Assembly (NCBI RefSeq): GCF_003148475.1
Contig: NZ_QGGG01000011.1
Location: 62,001-126,000, forward strand
Length of the DNA: 64,000 bases
Origin: Pseudaminobacter salicylatoxidans
Lineage (GTDB): Bacteria; Pseudomonadota; Alphaproteobacteria; Rhizobiales; Rhizobiaceae
Reading direction: 5' to 3'
The position numbers and the translations under genes were made by a program. Below are positions 1-7,986 of this stretch, piece by piece (position 1 is the first letter of the stretch; each line of letters begins with the position of its first letter). The notes under the pieces are model-generated. The model was given only the letters and a program-made list of their open reading frames with translations. It was not told where the DNA came from and made no database searches.

Positions 1-263
1 CGGTGAAGCTGTCGATCGCCGACGGCCAGGTGACGCTTGCCGTCAACAACCCGGATTCGGGCAGTGCCATCGAAGAGATCGCGGCGGATTATTCGGCCGA
101 TCCGATGGAAATCGGCTTCAACGCCAAATATCTGCTCGATGTCGCCGCACAGCTTTCCGGTAGCGAGGCCAAGTTCATGCTGGCGGACGCCGGTTCGCCA
201 ACACTGATCCACGACACCGCCGACGAGCATGCGCTCTACGTGCTCATGCCGATGCGTGTTTAG
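1..263 (+). CDS. dnaN: DNA polymerase III beta sliding clamp, C-terminal fragment
   Basis: This is the last 86 codons of a gene entering from the left edge, in the frame that starts at base 3. The product ends in YVLMPMRV, the usual tail of the beta clamp, and the preceding residues (FNAKYLLDVAAQL, then LIHDTADEHALYVLMPMRV) match the third clamp domain and its C-terminal peptide. The clamp is the ring that holds DNA polymerase III on DNA. recF follows after 46 bases on the same strand, as in many bacteria. The start and two of the three clamp domains are outside the window. Confidence 0.93.
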   Translation, partial: VKLSIADGQVTLAVNNPDSGSAIEEIAADYSADPMEIGFNAKYLLDVAAQLSGSEAKFMLADAGSPTLIHDTADEHALYVLMPMRV

Positions 264-309
264 GCTGCGCAGACGGCACTTCAATCCGGTCGATGAACGG
301 TAGGAAGAC

Positions 310-1446
310 GTGGCGTCGACCCATATCAACAGGCTTACGCTGACGAATTTCCGCAACTATGCGGCGCTGTCGCTTGAGTTGAGGCCCGGCACCGTCGTCT
401 TCACCGGCGACAATGGCGCAGGCAAGACCAATCTGCTTGAAGCCATATCCTTCCTGACGCCAGGGCGGGGCCTGCGCCGCGCGCCCTATGCCGACGTCGC
501 CCGCGAAGGCAGTGGCGGCAGCTTCAGCATCCATGCGGTGATCGGAGGCGAGTTCGGCGATGCCGAAATCGGCACCGGCACCTCCGGCATCGAAGGCGAA
601 GCCGGAAGGCGCGTGCGCATCAACGGAGCCAACGCCAAATCCGCCGACGACATGCTGGAATGGCTGCGCGTGCTGTGGCTGACGCCAGCTATGGATGCGC
701 TGTTCACTGGCCCGGCCGGCGACCGCCGCCGCTTCCTCGACCGTCTGGTGCTGGCGATCGACCCCAGCCACGGCCAGCGCGCCCTGGACTATGAAAAGGC
801 CATGCGCGGCCGCAACCGGCTGCTCGGCGAAGACCGCTACGACCGCCAATGGTTCGAGGCAATCGAAACACAGATGGCCGAGACCGGCGTGGCAATCGCT
901 GCCGCGCGCGCCGAAATGGTGCGGCTGCTCGCCGCCATGATTGAGAAACTGCCGGCTTCCAGCCCCTTTCCCCAGGCCGATATTTCCCTTTCCGGTACGC
1001 TGGAAAACCGGATCGGCCAGGAACCGGCGGTCGAAATCGAGGAAAGGTTTCGCCGCGCGCTGGCGGAAGGCCGCGACCGCGACCGCGCCGCCGGCCGCAC
1101 GCTGGAAGGCCCGCACCGCAGCGACCTGATCGTGACCCACAGACCGAAAGCCATGCCGGCGGAACTCTGCTCCACCGGCGAGCAGAAGGCGCTTCTGGTC
1201 GGCATCATCGTCTCGCATGCGCGGCTTTGCGGCGAGATGTCGGGCACCGTGCCGATCCTGCTGCTGGACGAGATCGCTGCCCATCTCGATGCCGGGCGGC
1301 GTGCAGCCCTTTTCGCAATTCTTGAGGAACTCGGCTGCCAGGCCTTCATGACCGGAACCGAGCCGGCGCTGTTTTCCAGCTTGCGTGGGAAGGCTCAGTT
1401 CCTCACCGTAGATCATGGCTCGGTGCGCCCTACCGAAGACCACTGA
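310..1446 (+). CDS. recF: DNA replication and repair protein RecF
   Basis: RecF is an SMC-like ATPase that loads RecA at single-strand gaps through RecOR. The 378-residue product has the family length. It shows Walker A at residues 33-41 (GDNGAGKTN), an ABC-type signature region near 288 (STGEQKALL) and Walker B near 317-327 (LLLDEIAAHLD). The N-terminal INRLTLTNFRNY segment is typical. The chosen start is the GTG at 310; the GTG starts MASTHINRLTL, which fits the family N-terminus. It sits directly after dnaN and is probably cotranscribed with it and with moeB. Confidence 0.96.
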   Translation: MASTHINRLTLTNFRNYAALSLELRPGTVVFTGDNGAGKTNLLEAISFLTPGRGLRRAPYADVAREGSGGSFSIHAVIGGEFGDAEIGTGTSGIEGEAGRRVRINGANAKSADDMLEWLRVLWLTPAMDALFTGPAGDRRRFLDRLVLAIDPSHGQRALDYEKAMRGRNRLLGEDRYDRQWFEAIETQMAETGVAIAAARAEMVRLLAAMIEKLPASSPFPQADISLSGTLENRIGQEPAVEIEERFRRALAEGRDRDRAAGRTLEGPHRSDLIVTHRPKAMPAELCSTGEQKALLVGIIVSHARLCGEMSGTVPILLLDEIAAHLDAGRRAALFAILEELGCQAFMTGTEPALFSSLRGKAQFLTVDHGSVRPTEDH

Positions 1447-1477
1447 CAAGCACAAGCCGGGCCGATATGATTGCATC

Positions 1478-2248
1478 ATGAATATCAGTCAGCCCGCCTC
1501 CCCTCTCTCGCCCGACGAACTCGAACGCTATGCGCGCCATATCGTGCTGCCGGAAATCGGCGGCGCCGGCCAGCAGAAACTGAAACGCGCGCGCGTGCTG
1601 GTGATCGGCGCGGGCGGGCTCGGTGCGCCGGTGCTGCAATATCTTGCCGCCGCAGGCGTCGGCACGCTCGGCATTATCGATGACGACACCGTTTCGCTTT
1701 CCAACCTGCAGCGGCAGGTCATCCACGACACCCCCTCGGTCGGCCTCTCCAAGCTCGAAAGCGCCAAGGCAGCGCTGTTGCGGATCAATCCCCACACGCG
1801 GATCGAACCGCATGGATGGCGGCTTACCGCCGAAAATGCCGAAGCACTGGTGGCGCAATACGACCTCGTGGTAGATGGCTCCGACAATTTCGCGACCCGC
1901 TACGCCGTGGCGGACGCCTGCGCGGCCGCCGGGCGGCCGCTTGTGCATGCCGCGGTCGGCCGTTTCGACGGATCGATCACCGTGCTGAAGCCGTTCGAGA
2001 CCGGCGCGGACGGCACCCCGAACCCGAGCTATCGCGATCTGTTTCCCGAGCCGCCACCGGCGGGGCTCGTGCCCTCCTGCGCGGAAGCCGGCATCGTCGG
2101 CGCGCTGACGGGGGTCATCGGCACGCTGCAAGCGATGGAGGCGATCAAGCTGATTACCGGCATCGGCGAGCCGCTGGTGGGCCGCATCCTGCTCTATGAC
2201 GCGCTTGCTGCCCGATTCGACACGATGCGCTACAAGAGGCGGACATGA
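1478..2248 (+). CDS. moeB: MoeB/ThiF-family E1-like adenylyltransferase
   Basis: This 256-residue protein belongs to the HesA/MoeB/ThiF family, which adenylates the C-terminus of MoaD or ThiS for sulfur transfer in molybdopterin or thiazole synthesis. The nucleotide-binding motif GAGGLGAPVLQYLAAAG, the following DDDTVSLSNLQRQ and the SCAEAGIVG segment are clear. ATG 1478 is chosen because an in-frame start at 1415 would lie inside recF. The zinc-binding CxxC pairs of E. coli MoeB are missing: the first region reads NPSYRDLFPEP and the C-terminus has no cysteines. A rhodanese domain is also absent. Whether it serves MoaD, ThiS or both cannot be told from sequence. Its stop overlaps the next gene's ATG. 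Confidence 0.85.
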   Translation: MNISQPASPLSPDELERYARHIVLPEIGGAGQQKLKRARVLVIGAGGLGAPVLQYLAAAGVGTLGIIDDDTVSLSNLQRQVIHDTPSVGLSKLESAKAALLRINPHTRIEPHGWRLTAENAEALVAQYDLVVDGSDNFATRYAVADACAAAGRPLVHAAVGRFDGSITVLKPFETGADGTPNPSYRDLFPEPPPAGLVPSCAEAGIVGALTGVIGTLQAMEAIKLITGIGEPLVGRILLYDALAARFDTMRYKRRT

Positions 2249-2736
2249 CGGCGGCCAACAAAGCCGTTTCCATCGAGCGGCTGCCCACGGGCTTCGACCG
2301 CTGGGACGAACTGCTCGCGCTGATCCTCAACGCCTTCGCCTATATGAACGGCGTCATCGACCCGCCCTCCTCCGCGCTCACGCTAACATCGGAGAATCTG
2401 GCTGAAAGGACGCGCGCGGAAACGGTCTTTCTGGCTACCGCCGGCAAAGAGTTGCTGGGCTGCGTCTTTGTCGCGGAGAAGGCGGATTATTTCTATGTCG
2501 GCAAGCTTGCGGTCGCGCCAACCGCGCAAGGAGCCGGAATCGGCAAGGGTCTGCTGGCGGCAGTGGAGCGCTTCGCGCGCGAAAGCGGCAGGTCCATTCT
2601 CGAATTGCAGACTCGCATAGAACTGACAGGCAACCAGCGGGCCTTTGGTCGTCTGGGCTTTGTGGAGACGGCGCGGACCGCCCATCCGGGCTTTGATCGA
2701 CCCACCGCCGTCACCATGCGCAAGGTGCTTGCGTGA
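2245..2736 (+). CDS. GNAT-family N-acetyltransferase
   Basis: The 163-residue product shows the acetyl-CoA binding core of GNAT enzymes. A beta-strand with KLAVAPTAQGAGIGKGLL (the Q/RxxGxG/A loop) is followed by a helix and a C-terminal LGFVETART segment. The substrate is unknown. The gene starts with an ATG overlapping the moeB TGA (ATGA) and ends overlapping the GTG of the aconitase X large subunit, so it is translationally coupled on both sides. Confidence 0.8.
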   Translation: MTAANKAVSIERLPTGFDRWDELLALILNAFAYMNGVIDPPSSALTLTSENLAERTRAETVFLATAGKELLGCVFVAEKADYFYVGKLAVAPTAQGAGIGKGLLAAVERFARESGRSILELQTRIELTGNQRAFGRLGFVETARTAHPGFDRPTAVTMRKVLA

Positions 2737-3974
2737 GCCTCGAACTCTCGGCCGGGGAACGCGCTGTCGCGGCTGGCAGCGACAGCAGGGCCATGGCCAT
2801 GCGCATCGTGGCCGACAGCGCTCGCCTGCTCGGCGCGCCGGGCCTGATCCCGATCGCCTCGGCGCATATCGACGGCGCGCTCTATCACGGCGATTCGGGT
2901 ACGCTGTTTGCAGAAAGGCTGGTGGCAGGCGGCGCCCGCGTGGCGGTGCGCGCCACGCTGAATGTCGGCGCGCTCGATCTGACCGGCTGCGCGCGCGTGC
3001 GGCTGGAAGAGCCGGCACGCAGCATGGCGCGCCGCATGATGGAGGCCTATCGCAAGCTCGGCTGCGAACAGAGCTGGACCTGCGCGCCCTACCAGGCGGG
3101 ACACAGGCCCGCATTCGGCACCGATGTGGCCTGGGGCGAATCGAACGCTGTCGTCTTCTGCAATTCGGTGCTCGGCGCGCGCACCAATCGTTACGGCGAT
3201 TTCCTCGACATTGCCTGCGCGATCAGCGGCCGCGCGCCCGACTATGGCCTGCACCGGCCCGAGAACCGCCGGCCGACGCTGACATTCGACGTGTCGGGCC
3301 TGCCGGCCGCCTTCCTCGCTGACGAAACGGCGTGGCCGGTGCTGGGCAGCCTTTACGGCCGCGAGGTGGGCAACGCCATCGGCATCGTCACCGGTGTTAA
3401 AAAGCATCCGGGCGAGGATGCGCTGAAAGCATTTGGCGCCGCGGCGGCATCCTCCGGCGCGGTCGGGCTGTTTCACATCGCTGGGGTAACGCCCGAGGCC
3501 GGAACCTTCGGCAAGATCGAGGCGGAAACGACCATCCACGTCACGCCTGAAATGGCAGCCGATGCGCGCAAGCGTCTTTCAACCGCACAGACCGTCGATC
3601 GGCTGGATGCCGTCGCCATCGGCAGCCCACACCTGTCGCTGGACGAGTTCGGCGCACTGGAGCGATTGCTGGCCGGTCGAAAGCTCTCGGTGCCGCTCTA
3701 TGCCTGCACCGGGCGGCACATTCTGACCGAACTGGACAAGGCCGGGCGTCGCAAGGCGCTGGAAAGCTGCGGCGTGACCATCGTGGCGGATACCTGCGTG
3801 GTGGTGACGCCGATCCTGGCTGACAGGCGGGATGGCGTGCTGATGACCAATTCGGGCAAGTTCGCGCAATATGCGCCCGGCAACACCGGCTATGGCGTGC
3901 TCTACGGCTCCCTTGCCGATTGCGTGGAAAGTGCTGTCGCCGGCAGGCCGTCGTTCGCGGAGATCGACCGATGA
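2733..3974 (+). CDS. Aconitase X catalytic (large) subunit
   Basis: This 413-residue protein belongs to the DUF521/AcnX branch of the aconitase superfamily. Markers are IPIASAHIDGALYHGDSG near the N-terminus, GCEQSWTCAPYQAGHRP near residues 110-127, the FCNSVLGARTNRYGD segment, and a C-terminal VVVTPILADRRDGVLMTNSGKFAQYAPG block containing conserved serine and asparagine positions. Characterised bacterial members dehydrate cis-3-hydroxy-L-proline; archaeal members act on mevalonate 5-phosphate. The first is the more likely activity here, but no proline-pathway gene is adjacent. The GTG start overlaps the upstream stop, and the small subunit gene starts inside its stop codon, so the two subunits are coupled. 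Confidence 0.85.
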   Translation: MSLELSAGERAVAAGSDSRAMAMRIVADSARLLGAPGLIPIASAHIDGALYHGDSGTLFAERLVAGGARVAVRATLNVGALDLTGCARVRLEEPARSMARRMMEAYRKLGCEQSWTCAPYQAGHRPAFGTDVAWGESNAVVFCNSVLGARTNRYGDFLDIACAISGRAPDYGLHRPENRRPTLTFDVSGLPAAFLADETAWPVLGSLYGREVGNAIGIVTGVKKHPGEDALKAFGAAAASSGAVGLFHIAGVTPEAGTFGKIEAETTIHVTPEMAADARKRLSTAQTVDRLDAVAIGSPHLSLDEFGALERLLAGRKLSVPLYACTGRHILTELDKAGRRKALESCGVTIVADTCVVVTPILADRRDGVLMTNSGKFAQYAPGNTGYGVLYGSLADCVESAVAGRPSFAEIDR

Positions 3975-4393
3975 GCGCCCGCGCCGGTGAAATTCTGGTG
4001 CCGGGCGCGGCAGGCGCGGGCAAGGCGCTGGTGCTGACGGCGCCAATTTCCTTCTGGGGCGGCGTCGATCCGAAAAGCGGACGCATCGCCGATGTGCGCC
4101 ACCCGCAGCATGGCGAGATCATTGCCGGACGCGTGCTGTTCCTGCCCGGAACGATCGGCTCTTCCTCGGCGTCCGCCGTGCTGATGGAGCTCGTTCACAG
4201 CAGCAATGCGCCGGCCGCGATGGTGTTGCACGAACCGGATGCGATCCTGCTGCTCGGCCTGATCGTGGCGCGCGAAATGGGCTGGCAAACGCCCGTGGCG
4301 ATGAAGCTCGACCGCCAACATTTTTCCGCTTTCGACGGTCATCGCGTGGAAGTCACCGCAGGGGGAATGATCAGAGCGGTGGCGGCCGCCTAA
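3971..4393 (+). CDS. Aconitase X swivel (small) subunit
   Basis: The 140-residue product is the DUF126 domain that makes up the mobile swivel subunit of aconitase X. Recognisable pieces are ISFWGGVDPKSGRIADVRHP, then GRVLFLPGTIGSSSASAVLMEL and the C-terminal HRVEVTAGGMIR. ATG 3971 overlaps the TGA of the large subunit. An upstream in-frame start at 3920 is unlikely because it would overlap the large subunit by 54 bases. In many organisms the two parts are fused; here they are separate adjacent genes. Confidence 0.87.
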   Translation: MSARAGEILVPGAAGAGKALVLTAPISFWGGVDPKSGRIADVRHPQHGEIIAGRVLFLPGTIGSSSASAVLMELVHSSNAPAAMVLHEPDAILLLGLIVAREMGWQTPVAMKLDRQHFSAFDGHRVEVTAGGMIRAVAAA

Positions 4394-4403
4394 ACCGCCA
4401 CCG
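4377..4403. terminator. Hairpin at the aconitase X / phosphodiesterase convergence
   Basis: A perfect 9-bp stem (CGGTGGCGG / CCGCCACCG) with a 9-base loop spans the stop codon of the aconitase X small subunit. It lies at the junction with a convergent gene ending at 4414. There is no T-run on either side, so it is a possible convergent terminator only. Confidence 0.35.
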
Positions 4404-4413
4404 GAGATGTGGG

Positions 4414-5403
4414 TCACAGACGCCAGTGGTCGCCCTGCTCGGGCACGATGAACTTTACCTTGAGATCGTTGGCCTCCTCCAGCTCGCGCAATATCTGCAC
4501 CTGCGGCTGCTCGCCCTTCTTCAGCGAATATTTGATGTGGCTGACGATGACCGGCAGACCGTCGAGCGCCTCGTTACCCGTCCTGGCCGCAAGGTCGTGC
4601 AGCGATTTCGTCAGCCAATTCGGCGTCAGATGGCCGAACAGCATCTCGTCGGGTTGCGCGTTCGTGTAGGAGGTCTCGATGATGATGCCCTTGAGGTGTC
4701 CCGCCTTGACCTTCTCCCCAACAGCCGCCCAGACGTCTGCGATGCGCGTGGTCTTTTCCACCGCGTCCGGCCCGGTGTCGCCGAAACACAGCAGCGCGTC
4801 ATCGCCGCTTTCAATGAGGAAGGCGGTCGATTCCACGCCACCATGGCTCAATGGAAACGCAGTAACCTCCATGGCCGTATCGGTCAGTGGCACCTTTTGC
4901 CCGGCCTGCAGATCGCGGTATTCGTATTTCTTGAGTTGAGGCGCCTTGCCCCTGTCGCCGAAATTCGGCCAGGCCTCCCAATTGAAATAGTTACGTTCGA
5001 TGCGCTCATTGACCGAGGGCAGCCCGTAGATCGGCTTCTTGCTGTCGTCCGGCGAGGCAGCGATCAGCCCGGCGATATGGTCCATATGCGCATGGCTGAT
5101 CAGGTAGCCCTTGATGCCTTCGGTCAGCACATGGCCGATACGTCCATTGGCAGCTCCCTCGGGCACCTTGATGTCATCGAAAACGCCCTTCTCGTCGGCA
5201 GCCTTGAGGCCGTTCACCAGTGCGCCCGCGTCGCACGTCACCGCGCGCTCGTCTCCGGCCGGGCGGATCAGGTAAGCGCTGAGATTGCCGTCCTGGATGC
5301 CACCGCGCGCGCCGAGCGCCACGACCTCGAAACCTTCGCCCGCCACGGCACATGCCGGCCACAGCAGCGCGGTCAGCACCAGACCACCAAGAAGCTTTTT
5401 CAT
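4414..5403 (-). CDS. Periplasmic class II 3',5'-cyclic nucleotide phosphodiesterase family protein
   Basis: The 329-residue protein is a metallo-beta-lactamase-fold hydrolase of the class II (CpdP/PDE1-like) cyclic nucleotide phosphodiesterase family. The metal site is visible at residues 103-110 (SHAHMDHI: H104, H106, D108, H109), with a later PLSHGGVESTAFLI and a CFGDTGPD segment supplying further ligands. Residues 1-21 form a signal peptide (KKLLGG, hydrophobic core, AVA cleavage), so it acts in the periplasm. The start at 5403 is preferred over one nine codons upstream because of the lysine-rich signal start and a purine-rich stretch just before it. Substrate (cAMP, cGMP or another cyclic phosphodiester) is inferred from family only. 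Confidence 0.78.
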   Translation of the reverse strand: MKKLLGGLVLTALLWPACAVAGEGFEVVALGARGGIQDGNLSAYLIRPAGDERAVTCDAGALVNGLKAADEKGVFDDIKVPEGAANGRIGHVLTEGIKGYLISHAHMDHIAGLIAASPDDSKKPIYGLPSVNERIERNYFNWEAWPNFGDRGKAPQLKKYEYRDLQAGQKVPLTDTAMEVTAFPLSHGGVESTAFLIESGDDALLCFGDTGPDAVEKTTRIADVWAAVGEKVKAGHLKGIIIETSYTNAQPDEMLFGHLTPNWLTKSLHDLAARTGNEALDGLPVIVSHIKYSLKKGEQPQVQILRELEEANDLKVKFIVPEQGDHWRL

Positions 5404-5517
5404 CCTGTTCCCCCATCCTTCGCTCGACAATGCGGGCAGCGTAGAACCACAGGCCAGGCTGCGTAAATGACATGGAAATGTCGGGGAGCAGTTTCGTGCC
5501 GGTGCCCCGGCTCGGGC

Positions 5518-6519
5518 TCAGAGACGCAGCGGCAGCACGCGGTCCGGCGGACGATGCCCGTCGATGAAGGTGCGGATGTTGATAATGACCTTCTCGCCCA
5601 TGTCGATGCGGCCTTCCATGGTGGCCGATCCCATATGCGGCAGGATGACCACCTTGCCCTTGGAGGCGAGTTTGACCAGCTTGGGATTGACCACGGGCTC
5701 GTTCTCGAACACGTCGAGTCCGGCACCGGCGATCTTGCCCTCCTGCAGCAGCTTGACCAGCGCATCCTCGTCGATGATGTCACCGCGCGCGGTGTTGACC
5801 AGATAGGCTTGCGGCTGCATCAGCGCCAGCCGGCGCGCGGAAAGCAGGTGGAAGGTGGCCGGCGTGGACGGGCAGTTGACCGAGATGATGTCCATGCGGG
5901 CCAGCATCTGGTCGAGGCTTTCCCAATAGGTCGCCTCCAGCTCATCCTCGACCTCGCGCAGGACGCGATTGCGGTTGTGGTAGTGGATGGAGAGGCCGAA
6001 GGCCTTGGCGCGACGGGCAACCGCCGTGCCGATCCGGCCCATGCCGACAATGCCCAGACGCTTGCCCCAGATTCGCCGGCCAAGCATCCAGGTCGGCGCC
6101 CAGCCCGCCCATTTGCCGCCGCTTTCCAGGAGGCTTGCGCCCTCGGTCAGCCGGCGCGGCACCGCCAGCAGCAGCGCCATGGTCATGTCGGCGGTATCCT
6201 CGGTCAGCACGTTGGGCGTGTTGGTGACGGTGATCCCCCGCTTGGCGGCCGCCGACACGTCGATCTTGTCGACGCCATTGCCGAAATTGGCGATCAGCTT
6301 CAGGTTTTCTCCGGCCTGCTCGATCAGGGCCGCGTCGATACGGTCGGTCACGGTCGGCACCAGCACGTCCGCTTCCTTTACCGCCGCCACCAGTTCCGGC
6401 TGGCTCATCGGCCGGTCCTCGAGGTTCAGCCGCGCATCGAAAAGCTCGCGCATACGGGTCTCGACCTGATCCGGGAGCTTGCGCGTAATCACCACGAGGG
6501 GCTTCTTTTTGCCGGACAT
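5518..6519 (-). CDS. D-isomer 2-hydroxyacid dehydrogenase, GyaR/glyoxylate reductase-like
   Basis: This 333-residue enzyme should reduce a 2-oxoacid such as glyoxylate or hydroxypyruvate with NAD(P)H. The Rossmann fingerprint GMGRIG is at residues 160-164. The catalytic set is arginine in VNTARGDIID (R245), glutamate in LDVFENEP (272-274) and histidine in LPHMGSAT (H295). The start at 6519 has a good GAGGAAG ribosome site. The frame stays open far upstream, but that part resembles no protein and overlaps the divergent gene. GyaR-like members occur widely in rhizobia; the exact substrate is not determined here. Confidence 0.85.
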   Translation of the reverse strand: MSGKKKPLVVITRKLPDQVETRMRELFDARLNLEDRPMSQPELVAAVKEADVLVPTVTDRIDAALIEQAGENLKLIANFGNGVDKIDVSAAAKRGITVTNTPNVLTEDTADMTMALLLAVPRRLTEGASLLESGGKWAGWAPTWMLGRRIWGKRLGIVGMGRIGTAVARRAKAFGLSIHYHNRNRVLREVEDELEATYWESLDQMLARMDIISVNCPSTPATFHLLSARRLALMQPQAYLVNTARGDIIDEDALVKLLQEGKIAGAGLDVFENEPVVNPKLVKLASKGKVVILPHMGSATMEGRIDMGEKVIINIRTFIDGHRPPDRVLPLRL

Positions 6520-6678
6520 TGCTTCCTCAAATCCAGATCCCGTTGAGACCTCTTTAACCAAGACGAGCGAAACTGCAAACCAGCCTTGGCGCGACTGCCT
6601 GTGTAACAAGCGGTGGTGCCGAAGACAAAGAAAAAGGGTGCGCACCGTCCCCCACGGCAGCGCGTTGCATACAGAGGA

Positions 6679-7242
6679 ATGAAGGTGTCTGGTTTCGTGT
6701 CGCTTCGTGCCGCGGCCGCCATCGTGGCTGGCCTTGCATTCATTTCGACGAGCGCCTCGATCACGGTCAGCGAGGCTGCCGCCGTCCAGCAGGCGACGCT
6801 GGGCCCGAGCGGCCTGCCGCTGCCGCGTTTCGTCAGCCTCAAATCGGCGAAGGTCAATTCCCGCATCGGTCCGGGACTGAACTATCCCGTCGACTGGCTC
6901 TATCTGAAGTCCGGCCTGCCGATGGAAATCATCCAGGAATATGACAACTGGCGGCGCGTGCGCGATGCCGAAGGCGCGGAAGGCTGGGTCAACCAGACAC
7001 TGCTTTCGGGCAAGCGCACGGCAATCGCAGCCCCCTGGCAACGCGGCAAGGACGCCAAGATCAACCTGCTTGCCAAGCCCGAAGCCGAAGCGCGTACCGT
7101 GGCCATCCTCGATCCCGGCGTGATCGGCAGGATCAAGTCCTGCAACGGCGACTGGTGCGAAATGACCTTCGACGGCGTGACCGGCTGGATCAGGCAGACG
7201 ATGGTGTGGGGCGCCTATCCGGGCGAGCAGGTCAAGGACTGA
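6679..7242 (+). CDS. Exported bacterial SH3-domain protein
   Basis: The 187-residue product has an N-terminal signal-like segment (AAAAIVAGLAFISTSASI) and two bacterial SH3 units. One starts around LKSAKVNSRIGPGLNYPVDWLY and one around KDAKINLLAKPEAEARTVAIL, each ending in a tryptophan-bearing strand (EGWVNQ, TGWIRQ). Such proteins act in the envelope, often on peptidoglycan. Start choice is uncertain: ATG 6679 follows AGAGGA very closely, while a GTG at 6613 would add 22 basic residues. The gene is divergent from the dehydrogenase gene. Confidence 0.75.
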   Translation: MKVSGFVSLRAAAAIVAGLAFISTSASITVSEAAAVQQATLGPSGLPLPRFVSLKSAKVNSRIGPGLNYPVDWLYLKSGLPMEIIQEYDNWRRVRDAEGAEGWVNQTLLSGKRTAIAAPWQRGKDAKINLLAKPEAEARTVAILDPGVIGRIKSCNGDWCEMTFDGVTGWIRQTMVWGAYPGEQVKD

Positions 7243-7307
7243 TCTTCAGCCGCGGTAACGGCTTGCGGACCGTTCGAGCCAGTCAGTTCAAACCTGATAA
7301 ATGGGAT

Positions 7308-7336
7308 CGGCCGGCGCGACCGGCCGCAACCGCTTT
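7308..7336 (+). terminator. Possible terminator of the SH3-domain gene
   Basis: A 7-bp stem CGGCCGG / CCGGCCG with a five-base loop is followed after a few bases by a short CTTTT run, 66 bases after the SH3 gene stop. The end of the convergent irr gene lies immediately after. The T-run is short, so confidence is moderate at best. Confidence 0.4.
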
Positions 7337-7753
7337 TCAGCGCACGCGCTTGGGGCGCAGCCTCACCACGATATCGACATTGGCGATTTCGAGACCTTCC
7401 GGGGGTTCGGGCAGGTTGAGCACCTTGACCGCGCCGGGATCGATGTCGAACACCTTGTTCTCGCCTTCGATGAAGAAGTGATGGTGGTCGGACGTATTCG
7501 TATCGAAATAGGTCTTCGACCCTTCAACCGCGAGAATGCGGAGCAGCCCCGCCTCGGTGAACTGATGCAGCGAATTGTAGACCGTTGCCAGCGAAACCGG
7601 CACACCGGCGGCCACAGCCTCTTCATGCAATTCCTCAGCGGAGAGATGCCGGTCGCCCTTGGCGAACAGCAGGCTGGCCAACGCGATGCGTTGACGCGTC
7701 GGGCGCAGGCCCGCTTCACGCACACGCTTTTCGATCGCCCCGTTCACATCCAT
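7337..7753 (-). CDS. irr: Iron response regulator Irr (Fur family)
   Basis: Irr is the haem-status regulator of Hyphomicrobiales, repressing or activating iron genes when iron is low. The 138-residue product has the Fur-type winged helix (LRPTRQRIALASLLF at 16-30; recognition helix VSLATVYNSLHQF at 53-65). It also has the Irr-specific histidine cluster TSDHHHFF (H90-H92) and ends with a DIVVRLRPKR tail as in other Irr proteins. The cysteine-proline haem motif of Bradyrhizobium Irr is absent, as in most rhizobial Irr proteins. The start at 7753 is chosen because a longer in-frame start at 7834 would fall within the apparent promoter. It is divergent from fabA. Confidence 0.9.
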   Translation of the reverse strand: MDVNGAIEKRVREAGLRPTRQRIALASLLFAKGDRHLSAEELHEEAVAAGVPVSLATVYNSLHQFTEAGLLRILAVEGSKTYFDTNTSDHHHFFIEGENKVFDIDPGAVKVLNLPEPPEGLEIANVDIVVRLRPKRVR

Positions 7754-7827
7754 CAGACTGCGGTATCCGTTTCTTCCTCGAGAAGGTCTTGCAACGATGC
7801 AATATATGCCGAAAACCTTTATATCCA

Positions 7828-7860
7828 CTGACATATATTCTGTCAGGAGCATGCGATCAA
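7828..7860 (-). promoter_or_regulatory. irr promoter with overlapping dyad (candidate operator)
   Basis: Reading the minus strand, TTGATC (7860-7855) and TATATG (7837-7832) are separated by 17 bases, a good sigma-70 type promoter for irr. A perfect inverted repeat CTGACA-N7-TGTCAG occupies 7828-7846 and covers the -10 element, as a repressor site would. In rhizobia irr is known to be repressed by RirA, whose usual box is TGA-N9-TCA; here the spacing is TGA-N11-TCA, so the regulator is not certain. The rest of the irr-fabA gap holds a weak forward promoter candidate (TTGACC at 7870, TTAATC at 7892) and a GTTTCC-gtgc-GGAAAC hairpin before fabA. Confidence 0.55.
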
Positions 7861-7986
7861 TAGGCGCAATTGACCCAGGCAAACCGGCAGGTTAATCGCA
7901 AACGTCGGTTTCCGTGCGGAAACAGACTGTGTTACTGAACGTGGCTGCGCGATTGGCGCGCGAAGGCCAGACAGGGAAAAGAATTC

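Noticed and set aside
4414-5403. Beta-lactamase or MBL antibiotic resistance
   Set aside because: The HAHMDH metal motif, the family context and the length fit class II cyclic nucleotide phosphodiesterases better.
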